From Microbacterium suaedae (GTDB taxonomy: Bacteria; Actinomycetota; Actinomycetes; Actinomycetales; Microbacteriaceae): a DNA stretch of 64,000 nucleotides. The position numbers and the translations under genes are program-made. Positions 55,243 to 63,778 of the stretch are shown one piece after another. Location of the stretch: the NCBI RefSeq assembly GCF_003254645.1, contig NZ_PNFD01000002.1, positions 310,001-374,000 of the forward strand, read 5' to 3'. How positions within the stretch are numbered: the stretch's first letter is position 1; each line of letters starts with the position of its first letter. Below the pieces are notes generated by a model. It saw nothing but the letters and a program-made list of their open reading frames with translations. It was not told the DNA's origin and searched no databases.

Positions 55243-58221
55243 ATGGGAAAGAGCAGAAAATCTAGTAGAAACAAGCGGCCTCGATCTCGACCGCGCGCGG
55301 TGAGCGCCACGCAACGGGAGCCAGACGCACTCGAACAGGTCTTTTCAGCGTATGATCCGGACGAGCTCTGGACGTTGATATTCGCCGCCGCCACGTCCCC
55401 GGGCAACAGGCATCGATCGGTGACATTGGGAAGCAGCTTCGCGGCCGCACTACGAGCCTCCGCCGCTCCGGCATCAGACGAGTACCAGCCGCTGCCGTCG
55501 ATCCAAGCACTGTCCGATCTAGCGGCTACCATCTATGGGATCGGCCCGGCGCGTGAAGACTTCATTCCCACCGACCCGACCCGAACAGCCTTCCTCGCCG
55601 TCGGCTCTGAGCCACTGCGTGCGGTTCCTGGCCTCACCGAACGGCCGGTCGCCGACCTCACGCGTGCGCTCAGAATGGCAGAAGCGGTGGACGGTCGCCT
55701 CCACCGGCGATTTCGATTCGGTATCGCGAACGTGGTGAACGTAGCGATGAGGTACGGCGATCTCTGCGTCCGACACCTAGCGGACGCTTGGGTGCCGGCC
55801 CCAGACCTCAAGCTCAACGATGACGTTTTGTTACCGGACGCTGAACACGAAGCGACGCGGGTCTTTCTCAACCTGGACCCCCTCGACCACATCGAACTCG
55901 GTGAGGCGGACAGAAAGGCTCTGGAATGGATGACGAACTCCGCAAGTGAGGCCGTATTCGATGCTGAGAGTCCGTCCAGTCCGTTCGGAAGGTTCCTTCG
56001 CTTTGGTGACTCAGCGGGCGCATTCCGATGGGTGCCGCCACTCTTCATCCCAGAGATCATGGCTCATGCCGTCCAAGAACTGGTATCCGCGCTCGATCGA
56101 GACGGGCATGCGCGACGGGCACTCCGGAGTTCTTGCCTGAACCAGATCCGCCAGGCCCTATGGCGCTTTTCCAACAGCTTGATCGAAGCCCCTCCCAGCA
56201 GCGAAGGTGTCGATTCCCCGATTCGAGGGATTGACGTTCAGTGGCTGGTGCCGGTGAACCCATCCACCTGCATAGCTGTCTCGGTCATTCATGTTCCCGA
56301 CCTGGGGTCCACTCCACCGCCCCGCATCGGCTCAGTGGAGCTGGCGAAACAGATGAGGTCGCAATCCGGCCCTGTTTCGGTGCGCATGGGGGGAGGGCGA
56401 CAAAGAACCATCAGTCCGGGCGCGGAGGTCATCCCGCTGACGGTGTTCGTCGCGGCCGGTCACATCGCTGTGCCCCAGGCGGTCGGCGAAGCTAACCTCG
56501 CGCTCGAAGACCTGACCTGGATCGCGGAAACGGCCACGTCCGACGATGATCTCTACGCATTCGCGCGGGATCTGAGCGCTCCCGATTTCCCCGAGAGTTT
56601 CGGGTGGGAGGCGATCAACTACTGGGAGCCATGGAAGGCCAATGGTAAGTCGTTCTTCAAGGGCGGTGTGGTACCTACTGCCGTCTACTTTGAAGCGCAT
56701 GCGGGCGAGGCCGAGTGGGATCGAGCAGTAGAGCTATCGGATCTCGAAATGGCGCTCCTCAGGGTTGGGCTTCCCCCGATTCGAGACCTCCGAGCAGCAG
56801 AGGTCGCCCCGGGACCCGTCGCAAACGTCGCGGTGATCGCAGGTGACTCCAGGTACGATGCCACCCGCGGCGTCGTCACCGCGCCGGGTGTTGACGGGTG
56901 GTCCCTCGCTCTCACCGAACCCCCCGTTGCCGTGGCACGGACGAGCCTGGAGGAACTGTCTGCCGACCACCGACGGTTCGTCTTCGACTTATGCGGCGGA
57001 CTAATCTACGGCTTTGCTGCGCTTGGTGATCGATGGCGTTCCGCGCACCAGGCGATCGATGTGCCCGGATACGTCCTCTATCTCCACACATCGGAAACGG
57101 TCTCGGGTGAATCAACCAGCGTGGTCACGCCGTATCTCGCCCCGCACGCACGTGCCGTCGATGAACCAGTCAACGTTTTGTGGCGCATCGATGTCGAGGG
57201 ATTCGCAGATTCGGCGAATGGAGATCCGCACGCGGCGAATCTCCTAACAGGGGACGCAGTGTTCGATCTGCTCCGCGTGGGAGGCATGGATGTCGAAGCG
57301 GCGGCGGCGCTCCGCGACCAGTGGCGTACAGCGAAGCCCTTTCTCATCCTGGAGATGAAGCAGGCGCGGACCACTCTCAATCACCTGCCTGATCCGTGGC
57401 GTCTACGACCCTCTGACGAGAGCCGCATGGTCGCGGCTTTGGGGCGACGACTCCACGGTGCCGGCGTCGAACCTGGAGAGTACCGAGCGGACGACGCGAA
57501 TCGACTTATCCGCGAACATCTTGCGCCCCTTGCTCTCGAAACTCTGATGGAAGGAATCAGGAGACACGACGTGAGCGAGGTGGTGTTGACGGGGATGGAG
57601 CAGCTGGCGAGATTAATGGACAGCGCTATTCATCAGCAAGACGATCTGTCCCGAGTCGCAGCGAACCTCTCGACCGAATGGGATCCGCTCACCCGCACCG
57701 CCGAGCTCTCGGCGGAGACACTTCAGCTTCGTCAATGCAACGAGATCGTGGTGGAAGCCGCCTTGCGCCTCCTGGACGCGCCGGCGGAAGCGAAGCCGAT
57801 CACTCCTCAGGCGTGGAGCGGTCTTCTTGCCGCCGCAGACGCGTACCTCACCGCGACCACACTGAGCGAACGGATGTATCACCAAGTCGCGCCTGCAGTC
57901 ATCAACCTCAGCCCGATGTACGAGCTGGCCGTCGACGACGATTCGCATCCCGACGCATCGGCGTGGGGTCTGCGTAACGACGAATTGAGCCGTGCGGCCG
58001 CAAGCGTTCGGCTGTATGGCACTCAAGATGACGATTCGCTGCAACAGGCGAACGAAGGAGACGACGTCGAGGGTGCTTTCCAGCAGGCATGGGGGGGGCG
58101 ACGTCGCAGGACATGCTCTCCGCCCTCGCCGCTCTCGCAAAGTGGGAGACGTTCGAGCCAGGCAGAACGACCGCGCACGTCACCGTGGCCGAAGCAACAG
58201 CATGGGTATGTGACGCGCTAG
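55243..58221 (+). CDS. Large protein of unknown family, N-terminal part of a frameshifted gene
   Basis: A 992-codon frame starting MGKSRKSSRNKRPRSR, a basic tail, then a mainly helical protein with no domain I recognise. The first ~950 residues read naturally up to the sequence DVEGAFQQAWGG at 58098. After this the frame turns into an Arg/Ser/Pro-rich string typical of a wrong frame. The natural continuation lies one base back, in the frame at 58089-59003. The switch is at a run of eight G (58091-58098) and the codons there are GGG GGG preceded by G, a possible slippery heptamer. The two frames together would encode about 1,250 residues ending in a nuclease. Likely an anti-phage or plasmid-defence protein, from context only. 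Confidence 0.7.
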   Translation: MGKSRKSSRNKRPRSRPRAVSATQREPDALEQVFSAYDPDELWTLIFAAATSPGNRHRSVTLGSSFAAALRASAAPASDEYQPLPSIQALSDLAATIYGIGPAREDFIPTDPTRTAFLAVGSEPLRAVPGLTERPVADLTRALRMAEAVDGRLHRRFRFGIANVVNVAMRYGDLCVRHLADAWVPAPDLKLNDDVLLPDAEHEATRVFLNLDPLDHIELGEADRKALEWMTNSASEAVFDAESPSSPFGRFLRFGDSAGAFRWVPPLFIPEIMAHAVQELVSALDRDGHARRALRSSCLNQIRQALWRFSNSLIEAPPSSEGVDSPIRGIDVQWLVPVNPSTCIAVSVIHVPDLGSTPPPRIGSVELAKQMRSQSGPVSVRMGGGRQRTISPGAEVIPLTVFVAAGHIAVPQAVGEANLALEDLTWIAETATSDDDLYAFARDLSAPDFPESFGWEAINYWEPWKANGKSFFKGGVVPTAVYFEAHAGEAEWDRAVELSDLEMALLRVGLPPIRDLRAAEVAPGPVANVAVIAGDSRYDATRGVVTAPGVDGWSLALTEPPVAVARTSLEELSADHRRFVFDLCGGLIYGFAALGDRWRSAHQAIDVPGYVLYLHTSETVSGESTSVVTPYLAPHARAVDEPVNVLWRIDVEGFADSANGDPHAANLLTGDAVFDLLRVGGMDVEAAAALRDQWRTAKPFLILEMKQARTTLNHLPDPWRLRPSDESRMVAALGRRLHGAGVEPGEYRADDANRLIREHLAPLALETLMEGIRRHDVSEVVLTGMEQLARLMDSAIHQQDDLSRVAANLSTEWDPLTRTAELSAETLQLRQCNEIVVEAALRLLDAPAEAKPITPQAWSGLLAAADAYLTATTLSERMYHQVAPAVINLSPMYELAVDDDSHPDASAWGLRNDELSRAAASVRLYGTQDDDSLQQANEGDDVEGAFQQAWGGRRRRTCSPPSPLSQSGRRSSQAERPRTSPWPKQQHGYVTR

Positions 58222-59003
58222 GCCCGGGCGCGGATGAGTTACAGAGTACGCGTGTCGAAGCCGCTATCGGGATGCTCACGAGCACGGCCGTCCAGATGCA
58301 AGCCGTGGAATGGAGGCCCTGGCAAACGCGCACACGGCGTCATCGGCTCCTCGTGCAACCGGTGGTGCAAGACTTGGACGGAAGACTCATTGTCAGCCCG
58401 CAGTACTTGCTGACGTCCTTTCAGGTCTACTACCGCCACCTGCTCCAAGGCGTTCTTCCCTGGGCGGGGGACGTTCCTCAGCCTGTCACCGACGCGCTTG
58501 CGGGCCGCCGTGCGCGCCGCAACATTCGGTTCGAAAGGTCCCTCCAAGTACGGCTGGAGCAACTCGGATACGCCACGGTCGCCCGCGTGAAACCCAACGA
58601 CCACGCGCGGCTCGGCGTGCCGACTCTCACTACCGAAGTTGACCTCGTGTGCGGCCGCGCTGGCGATAGCACCGTGTGGCTGATTGAGGCAAAAGACCCC
58701 GCATCGGTTCACGGATTCGCCGAGACGGCGCGCCAACTGCGCTCCTTCTTCCGGGACCAGGTAGGAGCCCGCGGGACCAAGCCCTGCTACACCACACAGC
58801 TGTCCCGCAAGGAGAGCGAACTAGCACCCCACGTCGCGAGCATTGCGGCGCACCTCGGGCTCGGCGACCCGCCCGACGGCGAGCAGTTTCGCCTGAGCAC
58901 GCTCTTCGTAACTCGAAATCTCACTCCGGCGAGTTACGTCGACGAGCGGTATCGGGTTGAGACGGCGGCGGATTTTCTTGCAGCTCGAGGCCAAGCCGCG
59001 TAG
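58089..59003 (+). CDS. PD-(D/E)XK nuclease domain, C-terminal part of the frameshifted gene
   Basis: A 304-codon frame that continues the preceding gene in the -1 frame. It contains a restriction-endonuclease-like fold: helix with RFERSLQVRLEQLGYATVA, then TTEVDLVCG with Asp185 and VWLIEAKDP with Glu200 and Lys202 (numbering from ATG 58089), the D-x(14)-E-x-K arrangement of PD-(D/E)XK enzymes. The Mrr/NERD-like order suggests cleavage of DNA. An ATG overlapping the G run allows separate initiation, so it could also be made as a free nuclease subunit. It ends facing a decayed antitoxin-like gene. Confidence 0.7.
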   Translation: MGGATSQDMLSALAALAKWETFEPGRTTAHVTVAEATAWVCDALGPGADELQSTRVEAAIGMLTSTAVQMQAVEWRPWQTRTRRHRLLVQPVVQDLDGRLIVSPQYLLTSFQVYYRHLLQGVLPWAGDVPQPVTDALAGRRARRNIRFERSLQVRLEQLGYATVARVKPNDHARLGVPTLTTEVDLVCGRAGDSTVWLIEAKDPASVHGFAETARQLRSFFRDQVGARGTKPCYTTQLSRKESELAPHVASIAAHLGLGDPPDGEQFRLSTLFVTRNLTPASYVDERYRVETAADFLAARGQAA

Positions 59004-59026
59004 ACGACCTGCGAGCGGCGGCGCCA

Positions 59027-59752
59027 TCAGAGCAGACACCGACACCCATCCCTTGTCTTCAAAAGGTCGATGGTCTCGCTCGGGCGCGGCACGACTTTCC
59101 CCGGCGAGGACAGACTGAACTGCCACGACGGAAACCGCTTCGACTGGGAGACACCAACCGCGTGCAATTCTCCGCGATCGGCGGCCGCGAAGAGAGAAGC
59201 ACCGTTCGTGTTCAAGAAGGTGGACGTCGCGGCTGCCGGCATGCTCTGATGCAGGCTCGTCTGAAGAGGCCCGCCGCAACCGCCGCGAGGCCCCGCGAGC
59301 GACCCGAGTCGACGTCGGCTCGAATGTCTCCGGGGTGAACGTCTTGGACTGGACAAGGTAGCTGATCTCCTGAGGCGTCAACTCCTCCTGATCCGCGATC
59401 GGTCGCTCAGCAAGCTGGTCCGTCAGCGCCCGAACCATGAGATCACCGTCGGTATTCCAACGGCAACGGCGTCAGCAAACGCTGCGACCACGTCGTTGGA
59501 TGACCGTGCTGCCGCAGGCGGGTCCGCGGCTGCCTTCAGCCGGGCGATCGCATACCTGTCGAGCTTCTCGCAGATGCCCGGCGCGAACCCCGACCCGCAG
59601 CTTCTGCATCCAAACCCCGCAAGGCGCCGAAGATCTTCCTGCGGTGACGTCAGCGACGTCGTTGGCGAGCGATACTGTGGCCGAATGACGGAAGATGTGC
59701 GGGTTCTGATCGAAGCCGAGCGCGCGCATCGAGGAGAGCGCCATGTTCTCAA
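59027..59752 (-). pseudogene. Decayed antitoxin-like DNA-binding protein
   Basis: On the minus strand three frames together spell one protein. 59752 to about 59460 reads ICEKLDRYAIARLKAAADPP; about 59438 to 59300 reads LMVRALTDQLAERPI and ELTPQEISYLVQSKTFTPE; about 59260 to 59030 reads SLFAAADRGELHAV then KRFPSWQFSLSSPGKVVP. The order (helical N-terminus, LT..EI.YL..S..FTPE.., then fP.WQF..lPgl) is that of a common actinobacterial antitoxin-like DNA-binding family. At least two frameshifts separate the parts. No toxin gene remains beside it. Confidence 0.5.
59673..59687 (+). promoter_or_regulatory. Candidate promoter of the SLATT/CD-NTase pair
   Basis: TACTGT (59673-59678) lies six bases before ATG 59685, the leaderless spacing seen in core genes. 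That ATG opens a 27-codon frame ending at 59768 and overlapping the SLATT start, which could couple translation. No convincing -35 was found. Confidence 0.35.
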
Positions 59753-60180
59753 CCGAGGGTCAGATTGAGGCGAGCAAAATATGGACCGGGCTCCACTGGA
59801 TCCTCGGCGGCGGCACCGCGATCGCCAGCGGCGTCACGGCAGTGCTGACCTTCGCCTTGGGAGGTCTCCAGGTACTCGCGGGATGCTTGGCACTGCTCGC
59901 GGCGATCACCGCGGCCGTACACGTCACGCTGCGACCGGACAAGCGAGCGGAGCGCACTCAGGCGGATGCGGCGCGATACAAAGCCCTGCAGGGCGCTGCG
60001 CGCCGGCTCGCCATTGACCTCGCAACTCGTCCGGTCGACGACGCTCGCACGGACCTGAACACGCTCGCCGCCGAGGTGGACGCCCTGAACACGTCGGCCG
60101 ATCCAATCCCCGGGCGAGCATACTGGCGAGCCAGGAAGAACATCGAAAACGGCGGTCAGACTTTCCAGGTCGACGTGTGA
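59743..60180 (+). CDS. SLATT-domain two-transmembrane effector
   Basis: A 145-residue protein with two adjacent membrane helices near the N-terminus (about residues 17-38, IWTGLHWILGGGTAIASGVT onward, and 40-62, LQVLAGCLALLAAITAAVHV) and a helical cytosolic part with AARYKALQGAARRLAIDLA. This is the SLATT layout (SMODS and SLOG-associating two-TM effector), predicted to form pores in the inner membrane when a nucleotide second messenger is made. GAGGAG precedes ATG 59743. Its stop overlaps the GTG of the CD-NTase by four bases, so the pair is one unit, like a minimal CBASS operon. Confidence 0.72.
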   Translation: MFSTEGQIEASKIWTGLHWILGGGTAIASGVTAVLTFALGGLQVLAGCLALLAAITAAVHVTLRPDKRAERTQADAARYKALQGAARRLAIDLATRPVDDARTDLNTLAAEVDALNTSADPIPGRAYWRARKNIENGGQTFQVDV

Positions 60181-61001
60181 CCACGGTCACTGGCTACCTC
60201 ACCTTCGTCGCCTCCGTGGCGACCCCGACTGACGCGGATCGTGCACGCGCAAGCCTGCACCGGAGTGCAATCGAGCGGCGCCTGAAGGCTGATCTCGGAG
60301 TCTTCTACATCTTCGAGACGGGGTCGTAGTCTCACGACACAGCCGCCTCTCCCTGGAGCGACGTGGACTACTTCGCATCAATGCCCGGTGTGCGTCTGCA
60401 GACGAGCGCGGGAGATCTGGAGAGGATTCGAGCCGCACTCTCTCTCGAATTCCCGGACGTATACGCGCATGTCGACCGGCCCGTGGTGAAGCTGACGTTT
60501 CCGGATGGCCCGTATATGGAGATTGCGCCGGCGCACTACGTCGGTGACGATGACAACGACATCCCTGATCCGACTGGCGCGGGCTGGAGACGCAGCAGCC
60601 CGACCAAGCACAGAGAGTACGTCAACGAGTCGAAGAGGCAGGTGCCTCAGACGAAGCGATTCGTGCGCCTGCTTAAGGAGTAGAAGCACAAGCAGCACGT
60701 TCCCATCTCTTCGCTATATCTCGAGATGCGTGCGGCAAAGCCCGTCCGAGACAACAAGCCCTGTGTTGACGTGTACGACTTCGCGTGGTTCTTCCGCGAT
60801 CTTGAGAGAAACAGTCTCGCCGATATGAACGATCCGAGCCGGTTCGATGGTCGGCGCATCGTTGCGGTGGACGATTCCGAGCGCGCGACGGCTCGAGAGT
60901 CGGTGCGGATAACCGCCGAGGTCACGAAGTTGACCCTCGAATGCCACAAGAACGGCAACGAGGCCCTAGCGGTCGAGGCAATGAAGATCCTCTTCACTTA
61001 G
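60177..61001 (+). pseudogene. CD-NTase (SMODS nucleotidyltransferase) with two in-frame TAG codons
   Basis: Starting at GTG 60177, one frame runs 274 codons and is broken only by TAG at 60327-60329 (codon 51) and 60681-60683 (codon 169). It shows the nucleotidyltransferase signature FETGS-(TAG)-SHDTAASPWSDVDYF, i.e. GS then DxD, the third carboxylate in FPDGPYMEIAPAHYV, and the SMODS helix VRLLKE-(TAG)-KHKQHVPISSLYLEM. In relatives the residue after LLK(E/A) is tryptophan and that after GS is aromatic, so each TAG could be TGG with one G-to-A change. Such enzymes make cyclic di- or trinucleotides on phage infection. As read it is inactive unless amber codons are read through. Confidence 0.72.
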
Positions 61002-61083
61002 CGGGCCACTTACCGCCCAGACCCCGGTGAACGCGCGCCGCGCGTGAAGCGGACGGGCCCCCGGGCTGGCGAACGGTAGGACG

Positions 61084-61120
61084 CTGACGGACGGCCTAGT
61101 TTCAGGGCATAATGGTGCGC
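61084..61120 (+). promoter_or_regulatory. Promoter of the PIN-domain gene
   Basis: CTGACG (61084-61089) and CATAAT (61108-61113) are 18 bases apart, with ATG 61121 seven bases after the -10 box, fitting a leaderless transcript. The gene therefore has its own promoter after the CD-NTase. Confidence 0.5.
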
Positions 61121-62224
61121 ATGCTCGTCGTTGTGCTCGATACCAACGCCGTCCACAGCGACCCGTGGCTGGCTAGTCCGCCAGGCAAGAAGCTCCTGGA
61201 CCTGGCCGCGAGCGGATCCTGCGTGGTCGTGTACCCGCAGGTGGTGATCGACGAGTTGCTTCGACAACGCCGAGAGGCGGCCGATCGTGCTCACAGCGAG
61301 GCGGCCAAGGGGGTCGGCGACATGGCGAAGTCCGGCGTCGACGTCAGACAGACGATCGCTGACCTGGAGGCGAGCTTCGCCGGGATCGGCGCGGACCTGC
61401 TTTCGGCATTCGGGGCAGTGCTGAAACGCGACAACGTCACTGCCGAGCCTGTGCCAGATGTGGCCGCAACGGAAATCCTCAAGCGAGACCTTGCACGTCG
61501 GCGACCGTTCATTGAGATCGATTTCAAGCAGAAGCCCGCATCGGTGGGCTTCCGCGACACCCTGATCTGGGAGACGGTGCTCGCTATTCTGGCCCGGGAC
61601 AACGAGCGGAAGATATTGTTCGTGACCGCGGACAAGGGGTTCCTGTCCGTGGATTCGAAGACGCTTCACCAACATCTGCTCGAGGATCTCGACGAACGTG
61701 GGATCGGACGCAATCGCGTCGGGAGTGTGAAGAACGTTCCGCATGCGATTGCCGAAGTCGAAGCAGCAGATCATGCTGCGCTGGTGACTGCGGCTACCGA
61801 TGCCCTCTACGAACTCGCGGATCGGGAGATCTCACAGCAGATGGGCTACGGCGGCGACTACGACTATCCGGACTTTGTGAAGTTCGAAGTCCCCGCAATG
61901 GAGGGCGGCTCCATCAGCTATATCGATCAGACGACGGAGTTCGAGTTCGCCCGACAGCCCGGTTCAGTCGCCGTCACCGCCACAGCCGATGCGCTCATCT
62001 ATATCGAGGGCCCCGTCTTCAAGGGAGACTGGTTCATCGACGGAGGCGAATCTATGAGCCTCTCGGGCGAGCTTAACGATCACTACTTCGAAGCAAGCAG
62101 CGAGATCGCGGTGCGGGTCGTCGTCGAGCTCGACACGAGCGGAGACAGCCCCCAAGCTCTCAGCATCCAGCTCGAGGATCTGCCCTCATCGTCCAGCGGG
62201 TCGGAGGAGACAGAGACGGCTTGA
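61121..62224 (+). CDS. PIN-domain (DUF4935-like) putative ribonuclease
   Basis: A 367-residue protein with an N-terminal PIN-like nuclease domain: LVVVLDTNAVHSDPW (first Asp), VVIDELLRQRREAA (Glu), FRDTLIWETVLAIL and ILFVTADKGFL (further acidic residues). The C-terminal 130 residues are beta-rich and acidic, ending in a Ser/Glu tail. PIN proteins of the DUF4935 type occur in defence islands and toxin systems and are thought to cut RNA; the target is unknown. ATG 61121 matches the promoter; ATG 61112 three codons earlier is possible. It is the only fully intact large gene of the island. Confidence 0.8.
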   Translation: MLVVVLDTNAVHSDPWLASPPGKKLLDLAASGSCVVVYPQVVIDELLRQRREAADRAHSEAAKGVGDMAKSGVDVRQTIADLEASFAGIGADLLSAFGAVLKRDNVTAEPVPDVAATEILKRDLARRRPFIEIDFKQKPASVGFRDTLIWETVLAILARDNERKILFVTADKGFLSVDSKTLHQHLLEDLDERGIGRNRVGSVKNVPHAIAEVEAADHAALVTAATDALYELADREISQQMGYGGDYDYPDFVKFEVPAMEGGSISYIDQTTEFEFARQPGSVAVTATADALIYIEGPVFKGDWFIDGGESMSLSGELNDHYFEASSEIAVRVVVELDTSGDSPQALSIQLEDLPSSSSGSEETETA

Positions 62225-62495
62225 GGACGAGGAGGCGGAGCGTTCGGAGCCATTCGGATGGCGGTTCTCCCGTGCCACGTGCGGTTGAGAGCGGGAAATA
62301 GTACTGCTGATCGACCCCGGTGGTGATGAAGACGGCGGCACGGCGGATCGGCCGGACACTCCGCGGGCGCGTGCGCCCAGGGGCGGTGTGCTGGGCGGGT
62401 TGGCCGGCGCGGAAGATTTTGTGTCTGAGTGCCGAAAGGTAGGGCAATGTCGGAGCTTTCGACCACACTGATGTGAGTACAGGTGGAATACGACA
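62225..62495. other. Gap between the PIN gene and the IS element
   Basis: 271 bases without a supported gene. Open frames on the minus strand have the Arg/Pro-rich composition of chance frames. No terminator was recognised. Confidence 0.4.
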
Positions 62496-63778
62496 GGGTC
62501 TGCTGAACGGATAGGTGACAGGGGTTAGTCAGACCGCGAGGGCCATGGACGGTCTCATCGTGGCCTCGAACTCGACCGGGGTCAACTTCCCCAGACGGGC
62601 CTGCCGCCTGCGCCGGTGGTAGGTGCGTTCGATCCAAGTCACGATCGTGATGCGCAGTTCCTCACGCGTCGCCCAGGATCGCCGGTTGGGGACGTTCTTC
62701 TGTAGGAGACTGAAGAACGATTCCATCGCGGCGTTGTCGCCGGCCGCGCCGACTCTGCCCATCGACCCGACCAGGCTGTGACGGGCCAGCGCACGCACGG
62801 TCTTCCGAGCGCGAAATTGGCTTCCTCTGTCGCTGTGAACGACACAGCCAGCGACGTCACCGCGCAACGCGACTGCGTTGTCGATGGCGTTCACGACCAG
62901 GCGGGACTTCATCCTCGAATCGATCGAATAGCCGACGATCTTGCCGGAGAAGGCGTCCCTGATCGCGCAGAGGTAGAGCTTGCCCTCGCCGGTCTTGTGC
63001 TCGCTGATGTCCGTCAGCCACAGCCGGTTCGGCGTATCGGCGACGAACTCTCGTTGTACGAGATCGTCGTGCATGGGCGGACCAGGCCTCTTGCCCGCCC
63101 CGCGGGCCTTCTTCTTCCCGAACGCCGACCACCAGCCGTTTCGCGAGGTGATCTTCCATGCCGTCCGGTCCGACATCGCTTCCCCCGGCGTTGCGGGCTT
63201 CGTCGGCGAGGAATCGGTGCCCTAACTCGGGATCGTCCCGGTGGGCGTCGAACAGCGCGCTCGCGCGATACGCCTCGGTCAGTTCAGCCTCGGTGATTGG
63301 GCTCTTCAGCCAGCGGCAGTTCGGCTGGCGAGCGAGCTTCAGTACCCGGCACGTCACCGCGACGGGGATCCCGTCGACGGCGAGCTCCGTCACGAGCGGG
63401 TAGAGCCATTTCCCGGCAGATGCGCCTGGGACAGACACGCGGTCGCTCGGCGGAGGACCTCGTTCTCCTGCTCGAGGAGACGGATCCGCTTGTTCGCCTC
63501 CCGCAGCTGCTCGGTCTGCGCCGTGGTCGGCATCGCGGCGGTCGGATCCGTGTCGCCGCGGTCGATGCGAGCGCGTTGGAGCCACTTCTGCAGCGTCATG
63601 GGGTGAACGCGAAGTCCTTCGCGATCTGCTCGATCGTGACGCCGGACTCACGGTTCTCTGCGACGCGCACGTCGTCGTCGCGGAACTCCTGAGGGTAGGG
63701 AGCGGGCATGGTGTCATCCTTCCGGGCACGCCCTCCGGGCACGCCATCTCAGATGTCACCTACTCGTTCAGCAGACCC
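62496..63778 (-). mobile_element. IS3-family insertion sequence
   Basis: A 1.28-kb element bounded by 25-bp inverted repeats: the left end starts GGGTCTGCTGAACGGATAGG (62496-62520) and the right end (63754-63778) is its complement with two mismatches. It carries an IS3-type orfA/orfB on the minus strand with a DDE transposase. No certain target duplication was seen, so exact ends may differ by one or two bases. Confidence 0.85.
62529..63709 (-). pseudogene. IS3 transposase OrfA-OrfB, frameshifted
   Basis: OrfA begins at ATG 63709 (PAPYPQEFRDDDVRVAENRE, the HTH), stops at 63596 and continues in another frame as MTLQKWLQRA and IRLLEQENEVLRRAT. A normal -1 switch at GGGAAATGG joins it to OrfB (KWLYPLVTELAVDG). 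OrfB then shifts again near 63186, where GGGGG stands where GGGG would keep frame, and continues as SDRTAWKITSRNGWW. The DDE residues are visible in RLWLTDISEHKTGEGKLYL, GCVVHSDRGSQF and GDNAAMESFFSLL. With two extra frameshifts the element is probably inactive, unless these are sequence errors. Confidence 0.8.

Noticed and set aside
62083-62637. Minus-strand frames spanning the PIN gene end and the IS left end
   Set aside because: They overlap the intact PIN gene and run through the IS terminus; composition is that of chance frames.
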